Shown: piece by piece, positions 54,354 to 62,315 of the stretch
How the letters are laid out: the number at the start of each line of letters is the position of its first letter
Position numbering within the stretch: the first letter of the stretch is position 1
Origin: Nocardia ninae NBRC 108245
Lineage (GTDB): Bacteria > Actinomycetota > Actinomycetes > Mycobacteriales > Mycobacteriaceae
Direction: 5' to 3'
Assembly (NCBI RefSeq): GCF_007990755.1
Contig: NZ_BJXA01000001.1
Coordinates: 62,001-126,000 of the forward strand
DNA: 64,000 nt
The notes under the pieces: generated by a model
What the model was told of the DNA's origin: nothing
Database searches by the model: none
The model's input: the letters and a program-made list of their open reading frames with translations, nothing else
Made by a program: the position numbers and the translations under genes

Positions 54354-55114
54354 GCGCCATTCATATTCGTACGTCCGGACATCATCAGCCCGGACTCACA
54401 GGCGGTGCGGGCACGCACGGCATGGTCGCCTTCGGCACCGGCCTCGACTGCTACCTGTCGTACCGTCCGACATTCCAGTCGCCCTACAACTACCAGGTGC
54501 TGCTCGAGGTCGCGCTCGACGAACGCGGCAGTCGGGCACTCGGCGCGGACCGGCGGTCCGGCTACACCGGCATTCACACCTTCGATCCCGAGGACTTCCC
54601 GATCGCGGAGCTCGACCCGGGGCATGCGCGCCCGCGCAAGTCGTTCCGCGGCACCCTGATCCGGGGCCGACGCGAACGCGATGGCATTGCGATCGCCGGC
54701 GACGTACTCGCCACCGTGCGACGCGTCGTCCACTTCGCCGAACTCGATCCGGATCGCGAACGCGGTCGCGGACTGCTCACGCATCTGTGCTTCGGCCGGC
54801 CGAGCCGGATGTACCTGGCGCACCACATCGCCCGTCAGCCGAGCTTCGACCAGATCGTTTCGGCCTGGATCGTGCCGGGAACGGTGACTGACCTGCTCGG
54901 TGAACCACTCGCGGACGAGGTCGTCCGGAAGACGTTCGAGCAGGCACAGCCGATCATCCTCGGGCAGCGAGAGTTCACCGGTATGCGGTTGCGCGCCGGG
55001 GAGCTGGCCGTCGCAGCGTTCCCGGCGACCGCGGCATCCGGTGGCGCACAAGGATTTCTGGCCGAGATCGCCGTCGAGCGGCAGATCTACCTCGAGGTCG
55101 CCGATTTGGCGTGA
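54350..55114 (+). CDS. Conserved hypothetical protein (HGMVxFG motif)
   Basis: A 254-residue protein. The N-terminus has 'GTHGMVAFGT' (residues 21-30) followed by 'SYRPTFQSPYNYQVLLEVAL', an arrangement I recall from conserved actinobacterial proteins of unknown function. The middle holds 'GIHTFDPEDFPIAELDPG' and 'RGTLIRGRRERDGIAIAGDV', the end 'GFLAEIAVERQIYLEVADLA', a beta-rich pattern. It has no membrane span. It is translationally coupled to the 20-codon ORF upstream. Confidence 0.7.
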   Translation: MSAIHIRTSGHHQPGLTGGAGTHGMVAFGTGLDCYLSYRPTFQSPYNYQVLLEVALDERGSRALGADRRSGYTGIHTFDPEDFPIAELDPGHARPRKSFRGTLIRGRRERDGIAIAGDVLATVRRVVHFAELDPDRERGRGLLTHLCFGRPSRMYLAHHIARQPSFDQIVSAWIVPGTVTDLLGEPLADEVVRKTFEQAQPIILGQREFTGMRLRAGELAVAAFPATAASGGAQGFLAEIAVERQIYLEVADLA

Positions 55115-55233
55115 CCGCCAGGTGGCTATTGTCAATACGCCGCGGGTCGCAGTCGCGGCACCCTGGAGGTCAGCGCGGTTGTCAGCACGTTGACGGACGC
55201 GCGGTTCCGATTCGGAAGGCTAACTTCACTGGT

Positions 55234-56445
55234 ATGTCCGAATCGGTTCTGCCCGCTGCTGTCTCGGGTCGACGGATCGCGGAGGTCGATATTCTCCGGG
55301 GATTCGCGCTGTTCGGCATCCTCATCACCAACGTCCTCGTCGCAAGCAGCCTGTGGTCGTACGACGGGACGAGCAACAACCCACAACCGCGCTTCGACAG
55401 CCGCCTCGACCACACGGTGCACGCGGTGGTCGAGGCCCTCTTCTCCGGCCGGTTCTATCTGCTGTTCGCGTTCTTGTTCGGTTACTCGTTCACCCTGCAG
55501 ATCGCGGCGGCCCAGCGCGCGGGAGTCTCGGCCAACGCGCGACTGTTGCGCCGGTGTCTTGCGTTGATGGTGATCGGGCTGGTGCACGTGTTCTTGCTGT
55601 GGATCGGTGACATCCTCACCTTGTACGCGTTCCTGTGCCTGATCCTGATCCCGCTGAAGAAGCTGAAGGCGCGCACCGCCGCGATCACCGGTGCGGTGCT
55701 GTATCTGGTGTGGTGCGGGTGGAGTTTCCTGCCGGCCGAGGACGACAAACTCACGGCGCTGTCCGGTCTGTTCGACTTCCAGCGGATCCACGACGGATAT
55801 ACCGGCGGCCTCGAAGACACCCTCGGCACACAGATATGGCTCGCGCCGATATTCATCGGCCTGATCTGGTTCACCCAGGGGATCACCAGCCTCGGCATGT
55901 TCCTGCTCGGTATGGCGGCAGGAAAACGGCAGCTGTTCAGCGACCGGGAAACGTTGCGGCGGTGGGCACCTTGGGTCCTGGTCGTCGGCCTAGGGGTCGG
56001 TTTGCCGGTGTCGCTGGGCAGCTTCGCGGGATCGATGAACTGGATGATGATGCCGAGCGTGTGGCCTGGCATTCAGCAGCTGGTCAATCCGCTGATGACG
56101 TTCGCCTACATTGCAGGCATCATCTGTCTCACCCAGTCTCCGCGCACCGCGACCGTGATCGGGCACCTTGCGCCTGCTGGGCGGATGGCGGCGTCCAACT
56201 ACATCGGGCAATCCATCGTGCTCATGCTGATCTACACTGGTTATGGGCTTGCGTTGGTCGACGAGATTCCGCCGCTCGGCGTCGTCGCGATTGCCTTGGT
56301 TACCTATGCCGCGCAGCTGGCGTTGAGTACCTGGTGGTTGCGTGAGCACCGGTACGGGCCGGTGGAGTGGGTGCTGCGGGCCGCTACATATCTGTCGATG
56401 CCGCAGTGGTGGAGGCCGGAACAAGTTCCGGCACAGGCGGATTGA
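55234..56445 (+). CDS. DUF418 family membrane protein
   Basis: A 403-residue multi-pass membrane protein. 'EVDILRGFALFGILITNVLV' is the DUF418/DUF1624 (acyltransferase-like) opening, and 'FYLLFAFLFGYSFTLQIAAA' follows. The C-terminal DUF418 domain has 'PAGRMAASNYIGQSIVLMLI' and 'HRYGPVEWVLRAATYLSMPQ'. The family's function is unknown, possibly acyl transfer across the membrane. ATG 55234 is preceded by TAACTT at the right distance for a leaderless mRNA. It is convergent with the DoxX gene, 7 bases apart. Confidence 0.9.
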   Translation: MSESVLPAAVSGRRIAEVDILRGFALFGILITNVLVASSLWSYDGTSNNPQPRFDSRLDHTVHAVVEALFSGRFYLLFAFLFGYSFTLQIAAAQRAGVSANARLLRRCLALMVIGLVHVFLLWIGDILTLYAFLCLILIPLKKLKARTAAITGAVLYLVWCGWSFLPAEDDKLTALSGLFDFQRIHDGYTGGLEDTLGTQIWLAPIFIGLIWFTQGITSLGMFLLGMAAGKRQLFSDRETLRRWAPWVLVVGLGVGLPVSLGSFAGSMNWMMMPSVWPGIQQLVNPLMTFAYIAGIICLTQSPRTATVIGHLAPAGRMAASNYIGQSIVLMLIYTGYGLALVDEIPPLGVVAIALVTYAAQLALSTWWLREHRYGPVEWVLRAATYLSMPQWWRPEQVPAQAD

Positions 56446-56452
56446 CGCCGAA

Positions 56453-56878
56453 CTATGCGTGGCGCCGACTATCGACGGAAGCGCGACCCGCGCCCATGCT
56501 GACCAGCAGCGCGAGGATGAGCAGCAACAGCCATTCCGGGGCGTAGAAGAAGTTGCTGACACGGTCGGGAAAAGTGTGGAAGTTCTTGCCTATTGCAGGG
56601 ATTACGGACAGCCACAGGGCGCCGACCATGGTGGCAGCAAGAGCGGCGGCCGCGACTCTGGTAAAGGCACCGAGTATGAGCAGGGCGCCGCCGACGAGCT
56701 CGATCCAGGCTGTGACCGGAGCTGTGAGGTGGGGAAACGGTGCGCCGAGCGCGACGAATTCGTCGCGGAACCAGTCGAGATCGGTGACCTTCTTGACCGC
56801 ACCGATCAGGAACATCAGCCCGACGCTGATGCGACAACAGAGCAGCCAGATGTCGGCAGTTCGAGTTTGCGGGCGCAT
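56453..56878 (-). CDS. DoxX family membrane protein
   Basis: A 141-residue protein with four membrane spans. 'ISVGLMFLIGAVKKVTDLDW' is the DoxX signature helix. 'VTAWIELVGGALLILGAFTR' and 'AALAATMVGALWLSVIP' follow, and 'PEWLLLLILALLVSMGAG' is the last helix. DoxX proteins form membrane complexes in redox or detoxification roles. ATG 56878 is chosen; a longer frame upstream is not conserved. Confidence 0.9.
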   Translation of the reverse strand: MRPQTRTADIWLLCCRISVGLMFLIGAVKKVTDLDWFRDEFVALGAPFPHLTAPVTAWIELVGGALLILGAFTRVAAAALAATMVGALWLSVIPAIGKNFHTFPDRVSNFFYAPEWLLLLILALLVSMGAGRASVDSRRHA

Positions 56879-57145
56879 AGCTACGAGTGTCACATAAGTT
56901 CGGCGGCCGACCTCTGGGCAAGCAATGACGCGCAAAGCGAAGCGGTGAGGTGTCTGTCATCGGACACCCGCCTCGGTTGGGTGCCGCAGAGCACGCGTCC
57001 ACAACGCGACCAACCCGGCATTCGGAGAGGTCCGCAACGGTGGCCCGCGATGCGGTTTTCCGAACCGATAGATTCAGAGGGAACCGTCGGCGACCCGGGC
57101 GCGTCCAACCTTGCGTAGAGTGCCCCGAACCCTGAGGAGCAACCG

Positions 57146-57475
57146 TTGACCGAGAGCGCCGCCAACGCGGCACCGAACACCTTCAACCTGGTGCCCGACC
57201 ACGTCAGCGACGCCGGCCGCTACGTGCAGACCACCGCCCAGAACCTCATCAACGGTCTGCGTTCGGCCTCGGCCGACGTCACCGCGCTCGAGTCGAGCTG
57301 GCGTGGCACCGCGGCTACCGCGTACTCCACCGCGTGGGACGAGGTCCATCGCGGCGCCCTGGACGTCTTCGAAGCTCTCGCCGACATGGCCGACCTGCTC
57401 GGCGTCGTCGTCGACCGCAGCGCCGCCACCGACGCGGCCAATGCCACCGCGGTCAGTTCGCTGAACCTGCCCTGA
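57146..57475 (+). CDS. WXG100 protein, first of pair
   Basis: A 109-residue WXG100 (EsxA/B-like) protein. W52-R-G lies between two amphipathic helices ('VSDAGRYVQTTAQNLINGLR' and 'AYSTAWDEVHRGALDVFEAL'), the usual helical-hairpin build. TTG 57146 is the start, with AGGAG 6 bases upstream. Such proteins dimerise and leave through type VII (ESX) secretion. It begins an operon with another WXG100 protein and a large toxin, so it is probably the toxin's secretion partner. No ESX machinery gene is in the window. Confidence 0.9.
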   Translation: MTESAANAAPNTFNLVPDHVSDAGRYVQTTAQNLINGLRSASADVTALESSWRGTAATAYSTAWDEVHRGALDVFEALADMADLLGVVVDRSAATDAANATAVSSLNLP

Positions 57476-57518
57476 CAGTCAGCGCTCCGCACCGAGACCC
57501 GTTGGGGGACAACGTTCT

Positions 57519-57830
57519 ATGACCGACCAATACCGCGTCGACCTCGCACACCTGGACGCCGTCACCGCCAAGGTGGCCGCACTCAACTCCTTCGTCACCG
57601 ACTCCCTGACCGAACTGGACCAGCGCATCGCCACCGTGCAATCGACCTGGAACGGCGCCGCCGCCGACGCGCACGCCACCGCCCACGCTGAATGGGTCGC
57701 CGCCGCAGCCCGGATGACCGAAGGACTCGACAAGATGCGCGCCGCCGCAGCGGCCGCCCACGCCTCCTACGAGAGCGGAACCGCCGCCAACCTCGCGATG
57801 CTGGGCCGCAGCGGTCAGGTCGCGCAGTGA
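57519..57830 (+). CDS. WXG100 protein, second of pair
   Basis: A 103-residue WXG100 protein. W44-N-G lies between helix 1 ('LDAVTAKVAALNSFVTDSLT') and helix 2 ('WVAAAARMTEGLDKMRAAAA'). The Ala-rich tail ends 'AANLAMLGRSGQVAQ'. It probably forms a heterodimer with the first WXG100 protein. Its stop overlaps the toxin's GTG start by 4 bases (GTGA), coupling their translation. It follows the first gene by 43 bases. Confidence 0.9.
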   Translation: MTDQYRVDLAHLDAVTAKVAALNSFVTDSLTELDQRIATVQSTWNGAAADAHATAHAEWVAAAARMTEGLDKMRAAAAAAHASYESGTAANLAMLGRSGQVAQ

Positions 57831-59314
57831 CCGGAACTGTTCTCGACGTCGACACCACGGTCTACTACGACACCGCCGCCAAGGTGGCCGCGGGTGCGTC
57901 GGCCTGGTGGGCGGCGGTCGACGCGCGCTGGCCGGAGCTGGAAAAAGCTACCGACATGGCGGGCAGCTACGCGGATGCCCGGGAGTGGGCCGCCTCCTAC
58001 GATCGGCGTGCCACCGAGATTCTCAAAATGGTCGAGAAGGTGGCCAACGCCGCGCACAGCTACGCCATCGTGCTCAACGAGATGGGTTACCAGCGCGCCC
58101 TCGACGAGCACGGCGCAACCATCGACGCCGGTCCCGCACCGGTAAAACCGCCGAAGCCGATGTACCCGGTGCTCAGCTGCCGAGTACCGCTACCCAGCGC
58201 CGGCGGTCCCGGGCAGGGATTGGTAGACGAGGGGCTGGGTCTGGTCGAAAAGATCGGCCTCACCATCCCCGACGGCAACGCCACCACCATCTCGAACGCT
58301 GGGTTGACCTGGGACAGTGCCCGCACCTCCGAGGGGGCCGCCGCATTTCCAGGGATCCTCGAAGCGGGAGCTGTCGCATTCCAAGACGTCATCGCTCCCG
58401 AAGCGGCATTCATCGATGAGGATCTGCGCGCGCTGAAAGCAGCGGCGGAGCAGGTGCTTACGGCGATGGGCGATCTCGCCCAATCGTGCCGCGATCACCG
58501 TGCGGCGCTGGATGAGTTGCGTACCTTGCTCAAGCAGCAGTTGGAGATGGTGCGTGACGCGCTAATCCAAGAGCTTGCGATCACCGCAGCAATCTCCGTC
58601 GCATCCTCGTTCATCACCTTCGGAGCCGGTGCGGCAATCGGTGTGGCCGGTGCCGCAGCGATCTGTGCCCGCTACGCGCGACCCATGCGTGTCATCATCG
58701 AGAACTGGCAGAAGGCTCGCAACATCCGTGCCGGGGTGAAGTTCGACCAGGATCTCAGCCGCGCCGTACAGGAATGTAAACGCCTCGAAGAACTGGCGCC
58801 GAACGGTGTGCCCAAGGTCCGAGCCAAAGCTGACGTGCCACCGGTACGCGCGCCGTTGACCCAAGCCGAAGAAGCCGCGCTACGGCTCGGACCGAGCGAC
58901 CGGCGCGGCGGCGACCTCACCGCGGCACTACGCCGTGGTGACGACCTCACCCCCGACCAGGCACGCCAGGTCGAGGACCTGACCAAGGCCATGGAGAAAC
59001 TTCCCGCGCACGAGGGGCCGGTGGTGCGTCACACCAATTTGCGCCAAGATCTGCTGGACCAATACGTGCCCAATGAGCGAGCACCGGTAGACCCTGGTTT
59101 CATGTCTTCGAGCACTAACCCCAAGGGTGCGAACGATTTCATCGTCGATAATTCCAAAGTTGAATTCAAGATTGTGAGTAAAACGGGTCGCGATTACAGC
59201 GCGTACGGAACACCGGACGAAGTATTGTTCCCGCCTAACACTCAATTCTATGTACACAGCAAAACGCCGCCCGACGCAAACGGTCGTGTAGTCATAACCA
59301 TGTCGGAAATATAG
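57827..59314 (+). CDS. Polymorphic toxin with C-terminal ADP-ribosyltransferase-like domain
   Basis: A 495-residue protein. The N-terminal 240 residues are a helical WXG/LXG-like secretion region ('WWAAVDARWPELEKATDMAG', W27/W28). A hydrophobic patch spans 249-284 ('AISVASSFITFGAGAAIGVA'). The C-terminal domain (about 395-495) fits an ADP-ribosyltransferase exoenzyme fold: R401 in 'VVRHTNL', the S-T-S-like 'GFMSSST' (S427-T430), and E465 in 'PDEVLFPPNTQFYV'. The first Glu of the usual E-x-E is Pro463 here. GTG 57827 overlaps the upstream gene. GC falls from about 73% at the 5' end to 45-50% at the 3' end, a sign of module exchange. Probable type VII-secreted toxin. Confidence 0.82.
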   Translation: MTGTVLDVDTTVYYDTAAKVAAGASAWWAAVDARWPELEKATDMAGSYADAREWAASYDRRATEILKMVEKVANAAHSYAIVLNEMGYQRALDEHGATIDAGPAPVKPPKPMYPVLSCRVPLPSAGGPGQGLVDEGLGLVEKIGLTIPDGNATTISNAGLTWDSARTSEGAAAFPGILEAGAVAFQDVIAPEAAFIDEDLRALKAAAEQVLTAMGDLAQSCRDHRAALDELRTLLKQQLEMVRDALIQELAITAAISVASSFITFGAGAAIGVAGAAAICARYARPMRVIIENWQKARNIRAGVKFDQDLSRAVQECKRLEELAPNGVPKVRAKADVPPVRAPLTQAEEAALRLGPSDRRGGDLTAALRRGDDLTPDQARQVEDLTKAMEKLPAHEGPVVRHTNLRQDLLDQYVPNERAPVDPGFMSSSTNPKGANDFIVDNSKVEFKIVSKTGRDYSAYGTPDEVLFPPNTQFYVHSKTPPDANGRVVITMSEI

Positions 59315-59326
59315 GAGAGCCACCAC

Positions 59327-59602
59327 ATGCCTAAGAATATTGGCGGCAAGATTATTTACAGCCGAGAAGAGGCTGAAAACCTCGGGCTGCGAATGCCGTC
59401 ACCAGAAGAAATCGCACGCAGTCAAGCCATCCTCGACCAATTCGATAAAGACCGCGCCGCAGCCGGGCCTGCCCCTGAGGGGACCGCGCCAGGGTTCGGC
59501 GGTCGGTTCTCCAACGACCTCGCGGGCACCGAATACGAGGGCTGGACCCTGGACCCGAAGACCGGCCAGTGGCGCGACCAGCACGGCAACCCGGTGGACT
59601 AG
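59327..59602 (+). CDS. Small acidic protein after the toxin, candidate immunity protein
   Basis: A 91-residue protein starting 12 bases after the toxin stop, with GGAGAG 7 bases before its ATG. The N-terminal half is helical and acidic ('SREEAENLGLRMPSPEEIAR', 'ILDQFDKDRAAAG'). The C-terminal half holds 'GFGGRFSNDLAGTEYEGWTL' and 'DPKTGQWRDQHGNPVD'. No family is recognised. Position directly behind the toxin and small acidic character fit an immunity protein, which would neutralise it; this is inference. No other candidate is adjacent. Confidence 0.65.
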   Translation: MPKNIGGKIIYSREEAENLGLRMPSPEEIARSQAILDQFDKDRAAAGPAPEGTAPGFGGRFSNDLAGTEYEGWTLDPKTGQWRDQHGNPVD

Positions 59603-59661
59603 GCAAGCAGTGAGCAGCGGCCGCCGCTAATTCTGTTGCTTCACAAACGAAGGCGACATGA

Positions 59662-60579
59662 TCACGTGTCGGCCGGCCCTCGTGCAGCCTGGTGTGTAGC
59701 ACCTTCGTCGGTCACGGATTTCGGCTGGAGTGCCAGCACCGCGGCGAGCAGTTGATCCCAGGTGGTGGGTGGGAGTTCGTGGCCGATGCCGGGCAGGGGA
59801 AGGAGGATGGCGCCGGGGATTTCTCGGGCCAGGGCCTCTCCGTTGCCGTACGGGAAGAATGGGTCGTCGGTGCCGTGGGCGACGAGTGTCGGCACGGTGA
59901 GGTTGCTCAGGCGTTCTCGCCAGCGGTCGCCTGCATCGACATAGGCCAAGTTGAGCATGCTGGAGGCGATGTTGGTGGTACGGGCGATCATTCGGGTTGC
60001 TTGCTGCCGCGCCTGCTGTTCGTCGAATCCGTGTGCACCCGCGCGTATCCGGGCTTGTTCGACGCAGTAGTCGAGCACTGCTGCTCGATCGGACCAATCC
60101 GGAGCTGGTTTCTTGGTGAAGAACTCCATGATGCGGTTCGAGTGCTCGGGCAGATCTGGGTCCGCGGGTCCGGGGGATGTTGGGCGGGTGTTGATGAGGG
60201 TCAGGGCAGAGACGCGGTCGGGGTGGTCGAGGGCGGCGAGCTGGCAGATCCATCCGGCGACGGAGAAGCCGACCAGGTGTGCTCGAGGAAGTTCGAAGAC
60301 ATCCAGCAGTCCGATGATGTCCGAGGCCAAGTCGCGGAGGGTGTAGCCGGGAGAGCCGGTGGGGTAGGCGGTCGACCGGCCGGTGTCGCGGATGTCGTAG
60401 TGCAGGACGAAACGACCGGCGTGGGCGAGCCGCTCGCAGAACTCGTCTTCCCAGAACAGTCGCGAGGTGCTCGGCAGTAGCACCGGCGGCTGACGCCAAG
60501 ACCCGAAGGTGGTCACACACAGGTCGGCGTCGCCGACGGTGACCAGGTGCTCGGGCGATCGTTGGACATGAAGCGGCAC
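59662..60579 (-). CDS. Alpha/beta hydrolase
   Basis: A 305-residue alpha/beta hydrolase of the same subgroup as those at 2497 and 21656 ('VTVGDADLCVTTFG', 'LHYDIRDTGRSTAYPTGSPG'). The nucleophile elbow reads V-G-F-S-V-A-G, with Ala at the last Gly position. An acidic residue is in 'VAHGTDDPFFPY', His in 'PGIGHELPPTTW'. GTG 60579 is chosen because GAGGAG lies about 7 bases upstream. Its 3' end faces the toxin operon. The substrate is unknown. Confidence 0.88.
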   Translation of the reverse strand: MPLHVQRSPEHLVTVGDADLCVTTFGSWRQPPVLLPSTSRLFWEDEFCERLAHAGRFVLHYDIRDTGRSTAYPTGSPGYTLRDLASDIIGLLDVFELPRAHLVGFSVAGWICQLAALDHPDRVSALTLINTRPTSPGPADPDLPEHSNRIMEFFTKKPAPDWSDRAAVLDYCVEQARIRAGAHGFDEQQARQQATRMIARTTNIASSMLNLAYVDAGDRWRERLSNLTVPTLVAHGTDDPFFPYGNGEALAREIPGAILLPLPGIGHELPPTTWDQLLAAVLALQPKSVTDEGATHQAARGPADT

Positions 60580-60683
60580 GGCGTCTCCTCTACGGTTGCG
60601 TCTCGCAAGAAGAGACCACTTCGGCCGCAGTAACTCATCGGTCCCTGGTGTTCTTCATGACGCCACATCACGGTCCCGAAGTC

Positions 60684-61523
60684 CTACGGCACCCGGGCGG
60701 CGAGGAGTAGGTCAAGCAGTTGGTGCGCGAATTCGGTGGGCTCGTCAGTGAATCCGCTGTGTCCGCCGGGGAATTCGGTGAGAGGGATGTTGAGATGAGC
60801 GGCCAAAGTGGTGGCTGGGCGATGGGGGAGGTGGCCTCGGGTTTCTCGGCCTGCGGCGAGGACGAGGCGGTCGGTGTGGGCGGCGAGGGCAGTCTCGTCG
60901 GGTTTGTAGGAGGTGATGGGGCGGAGTTCGTTGGCTATCATGGGCGCGGCGTTGGCGTGTAGACGGTGGAGCATTTCGGCGGCGCGGGGTGGAAGGTCGG
61001 CGGGGTCGGGCATGGGTTTCATGGTGCCGCCGATGCCTTGGAGGAAGCGGGCGCCTGCGGCTGCGACACCTTCGGTGCGGAACAGGGTGTAGACCTCATC
61101 GATGAACGCCTTCTGTTCGTCGGCGTCGGGAAGTACCGCGAAGCATGGGGGTTCGTGGGCGATGACGAGGCGCAGCAGTTCGGGGTGGTGGACGAGCAGG
61201 TCCAGGGCGATGACCGCGCCGCCGCTTCCGCCGAAGATGTAGGCGTCTTCACTTGTGGGAGTGAGGGTTTCGAGGAGTCGGTAGGCGTCGTCGCGTTGCG
61301 TCGCGACCAGCTCGCCGACGGGCTCGGCGGTGTCGAGGGTGCTGCGTGAGTAACCGCGCGGGTCGAGGGTGGCGACGGTGAAATGTTCGGCCAGGACGTC
61401 GGCGATCGGGTCGAACACGGCCGCGTCGCCTCCGCTGCCGGGCAGCAGAAGAAGCAGGGGGCCGTCGCCGCGTACCTCGTAGTAAAGGGTTGCGCCGGGG
61501 ACTTTCAGGGTGCCGGTTCTCAT
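60684..61523 (-). CDS. Alpha/beta hydrolase in TetR operon
   Basis: A 279-residue alpha/beta hydrolase. 'LLLLLPGSGGDAAVFDPIAD' is the oxyanion loop, 'VATLDPRGYSRSTLD' follows, the nucleophile elbow is G-G-S-G-G-A, and 'PGGHSGFTDEPTEFA' carries the His. It is close to the gene at 62316 ('GPLIALVGAPMDAAAF', G-S-S-G-G-A), so the two are paralogues flanking the TetR gene. ATG 61523 overlaps the TetR stop (ATGA), so it is translated from the TetR transcript. Confidence 0.9.
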   Translation of the reverse strand: MRTGTLKVPGATLYYEVRGDGPLLLLLPGSGGDAAVFDPIADVLAEHFTVATLDPRGYSRSTLDTAEPVGELVATQRDDAYRLLETLTPTSEDAYIFGGSGGAVIALDLLVHHPELLRLVIAHEPPCFAVLPDADEQKAFIDEVYTLFRTEGVAAAGARFLQGIGGTMKPMPDPADLPPRAAEMLHRLHANAAPMIANELRPITSYKPDETALAAHTDRLVLAAGRETRGHLPHRPATTLAAHLNIPLTEFPGGHSGFTDEPTEFAHQLLDLLLAARVP

Positions 61524-62110
61524 TTCTCGTCTTTCTCGTCGCTGGACGGCCACTGCTCGAGTGTGACGTGCAGTGCGTCGATGATGCGTTCCCAGGAGAC
61601 GGCGGTATCGCGGGTGTGGCTGAAGCCGCCGGTTGCCTCCAGCGCGGCGTAGCCGTGAAAAGTGCTGCGCAGCAGTCGGACCGCGTCGGTGAGGTCGGGT
61701 TCGGTGAGGCCGTAGGCGCGGAGCATGCCGTAGGTGAGCTCGATGCCGCGCAACGCGCCGGGGGCCGGCTCGACCAGTCCGGGCGAGACCGGCGCTTGGG
61801 TCGCGGCGTAGCGGCCCGGATACCGCAGCGCGTACTCGCGCCAGGTGTGCGCGAAGGCGGCGAGTGCATCACGGCCCGCCCGTCCCGCGACGGCGGTCGC
61901 GATGAGGTCGGTCTTTTCGGCGGCGGCGAGCATGGCGACCCGTGCTCGGAGCTCCTGGAGGTTCTTCACGTGGGAGTAGAGGCTCGCGTCCTTGACGCCG
62001 AACTTCTTGGCCAACGCGGACATCGTCACTTTCTCGAACCCGATCTCATCGGCGAGGTCGGCCGCCGCGCGCGTGACCCGCTCGGCGGTCAACCCGGCTC
62101 GTGCCATCAT
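61520..62110 (-). CDS. TetR family regulator with WHG-type C-terminal domain
   Basis: A 196-residue TetR regulator. The helix-turn-helix reads 'IGFEKVTMSALAKKFGVKDA' then 'SLYSHVKNLQELRARVAML'. The C-terminus is of the WHG/TetR_C_33 type ('YGMLRAYGLTEPDLTDAVRL', 'LEATGGFSHTRDTAVSWERI'). AAGGAG lies 7 bases before ATG 62110. It is in an operon with one hydrolase and divergent from a second; a two-site operator lies in between. It probably represses both. Confidence 0.9.
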   Translation of the reverse strand: MMARAGLTAERVTRAAADLADEIGFEKVTMSALAKKFGVKDASLYSHVKNLQELRARVAMLAAAEKTDLIATAVAGRAGRDALAAFAHTWREYALRYPGRYAATQAPVSPGLVEPAPGALRGIELTYGMLRAYGLTEPDLTDAVRLLRSTFHGYAALEATGGFSHTRDTAVSWERIIDALHVTLEQWPSSDEKDEK

Positions 62111-62123
62111 GTGCCATCTCCTT

Positions 62124-62161
62124 AACTAGTACACCTAGTTTATAACCTAGGGACATTAGGT
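62124..62161. promoter_or_regulatory. Operator region of the TetR/WHG regulator
   Basis: Two dyads: AACTA-gtacacc-TAGTT (62124-62140) and ACCTA-gggacat-TAGGT (62145-62161). They lie directly upstream of the TetR gene in the 205-base divergent region with the hydrolase at 62316. The related half-sites suggest two TetR dimers. Confidence 0.6.
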
Positions 62162-62315
62162 TTAGCAAGAGCCGGACGGTGCTGACCGAGTCGGTCACGA
62201 CGGGATGGCACACGTGCGTTATGGCTTGCGCACCGACTCTGTGCTGTTCGTCGATGAGTTTCGCACCCACGCACCGTCATCAGTCGTGAGCACATTGCAC
62301 CGCAGAGGAGAACTC

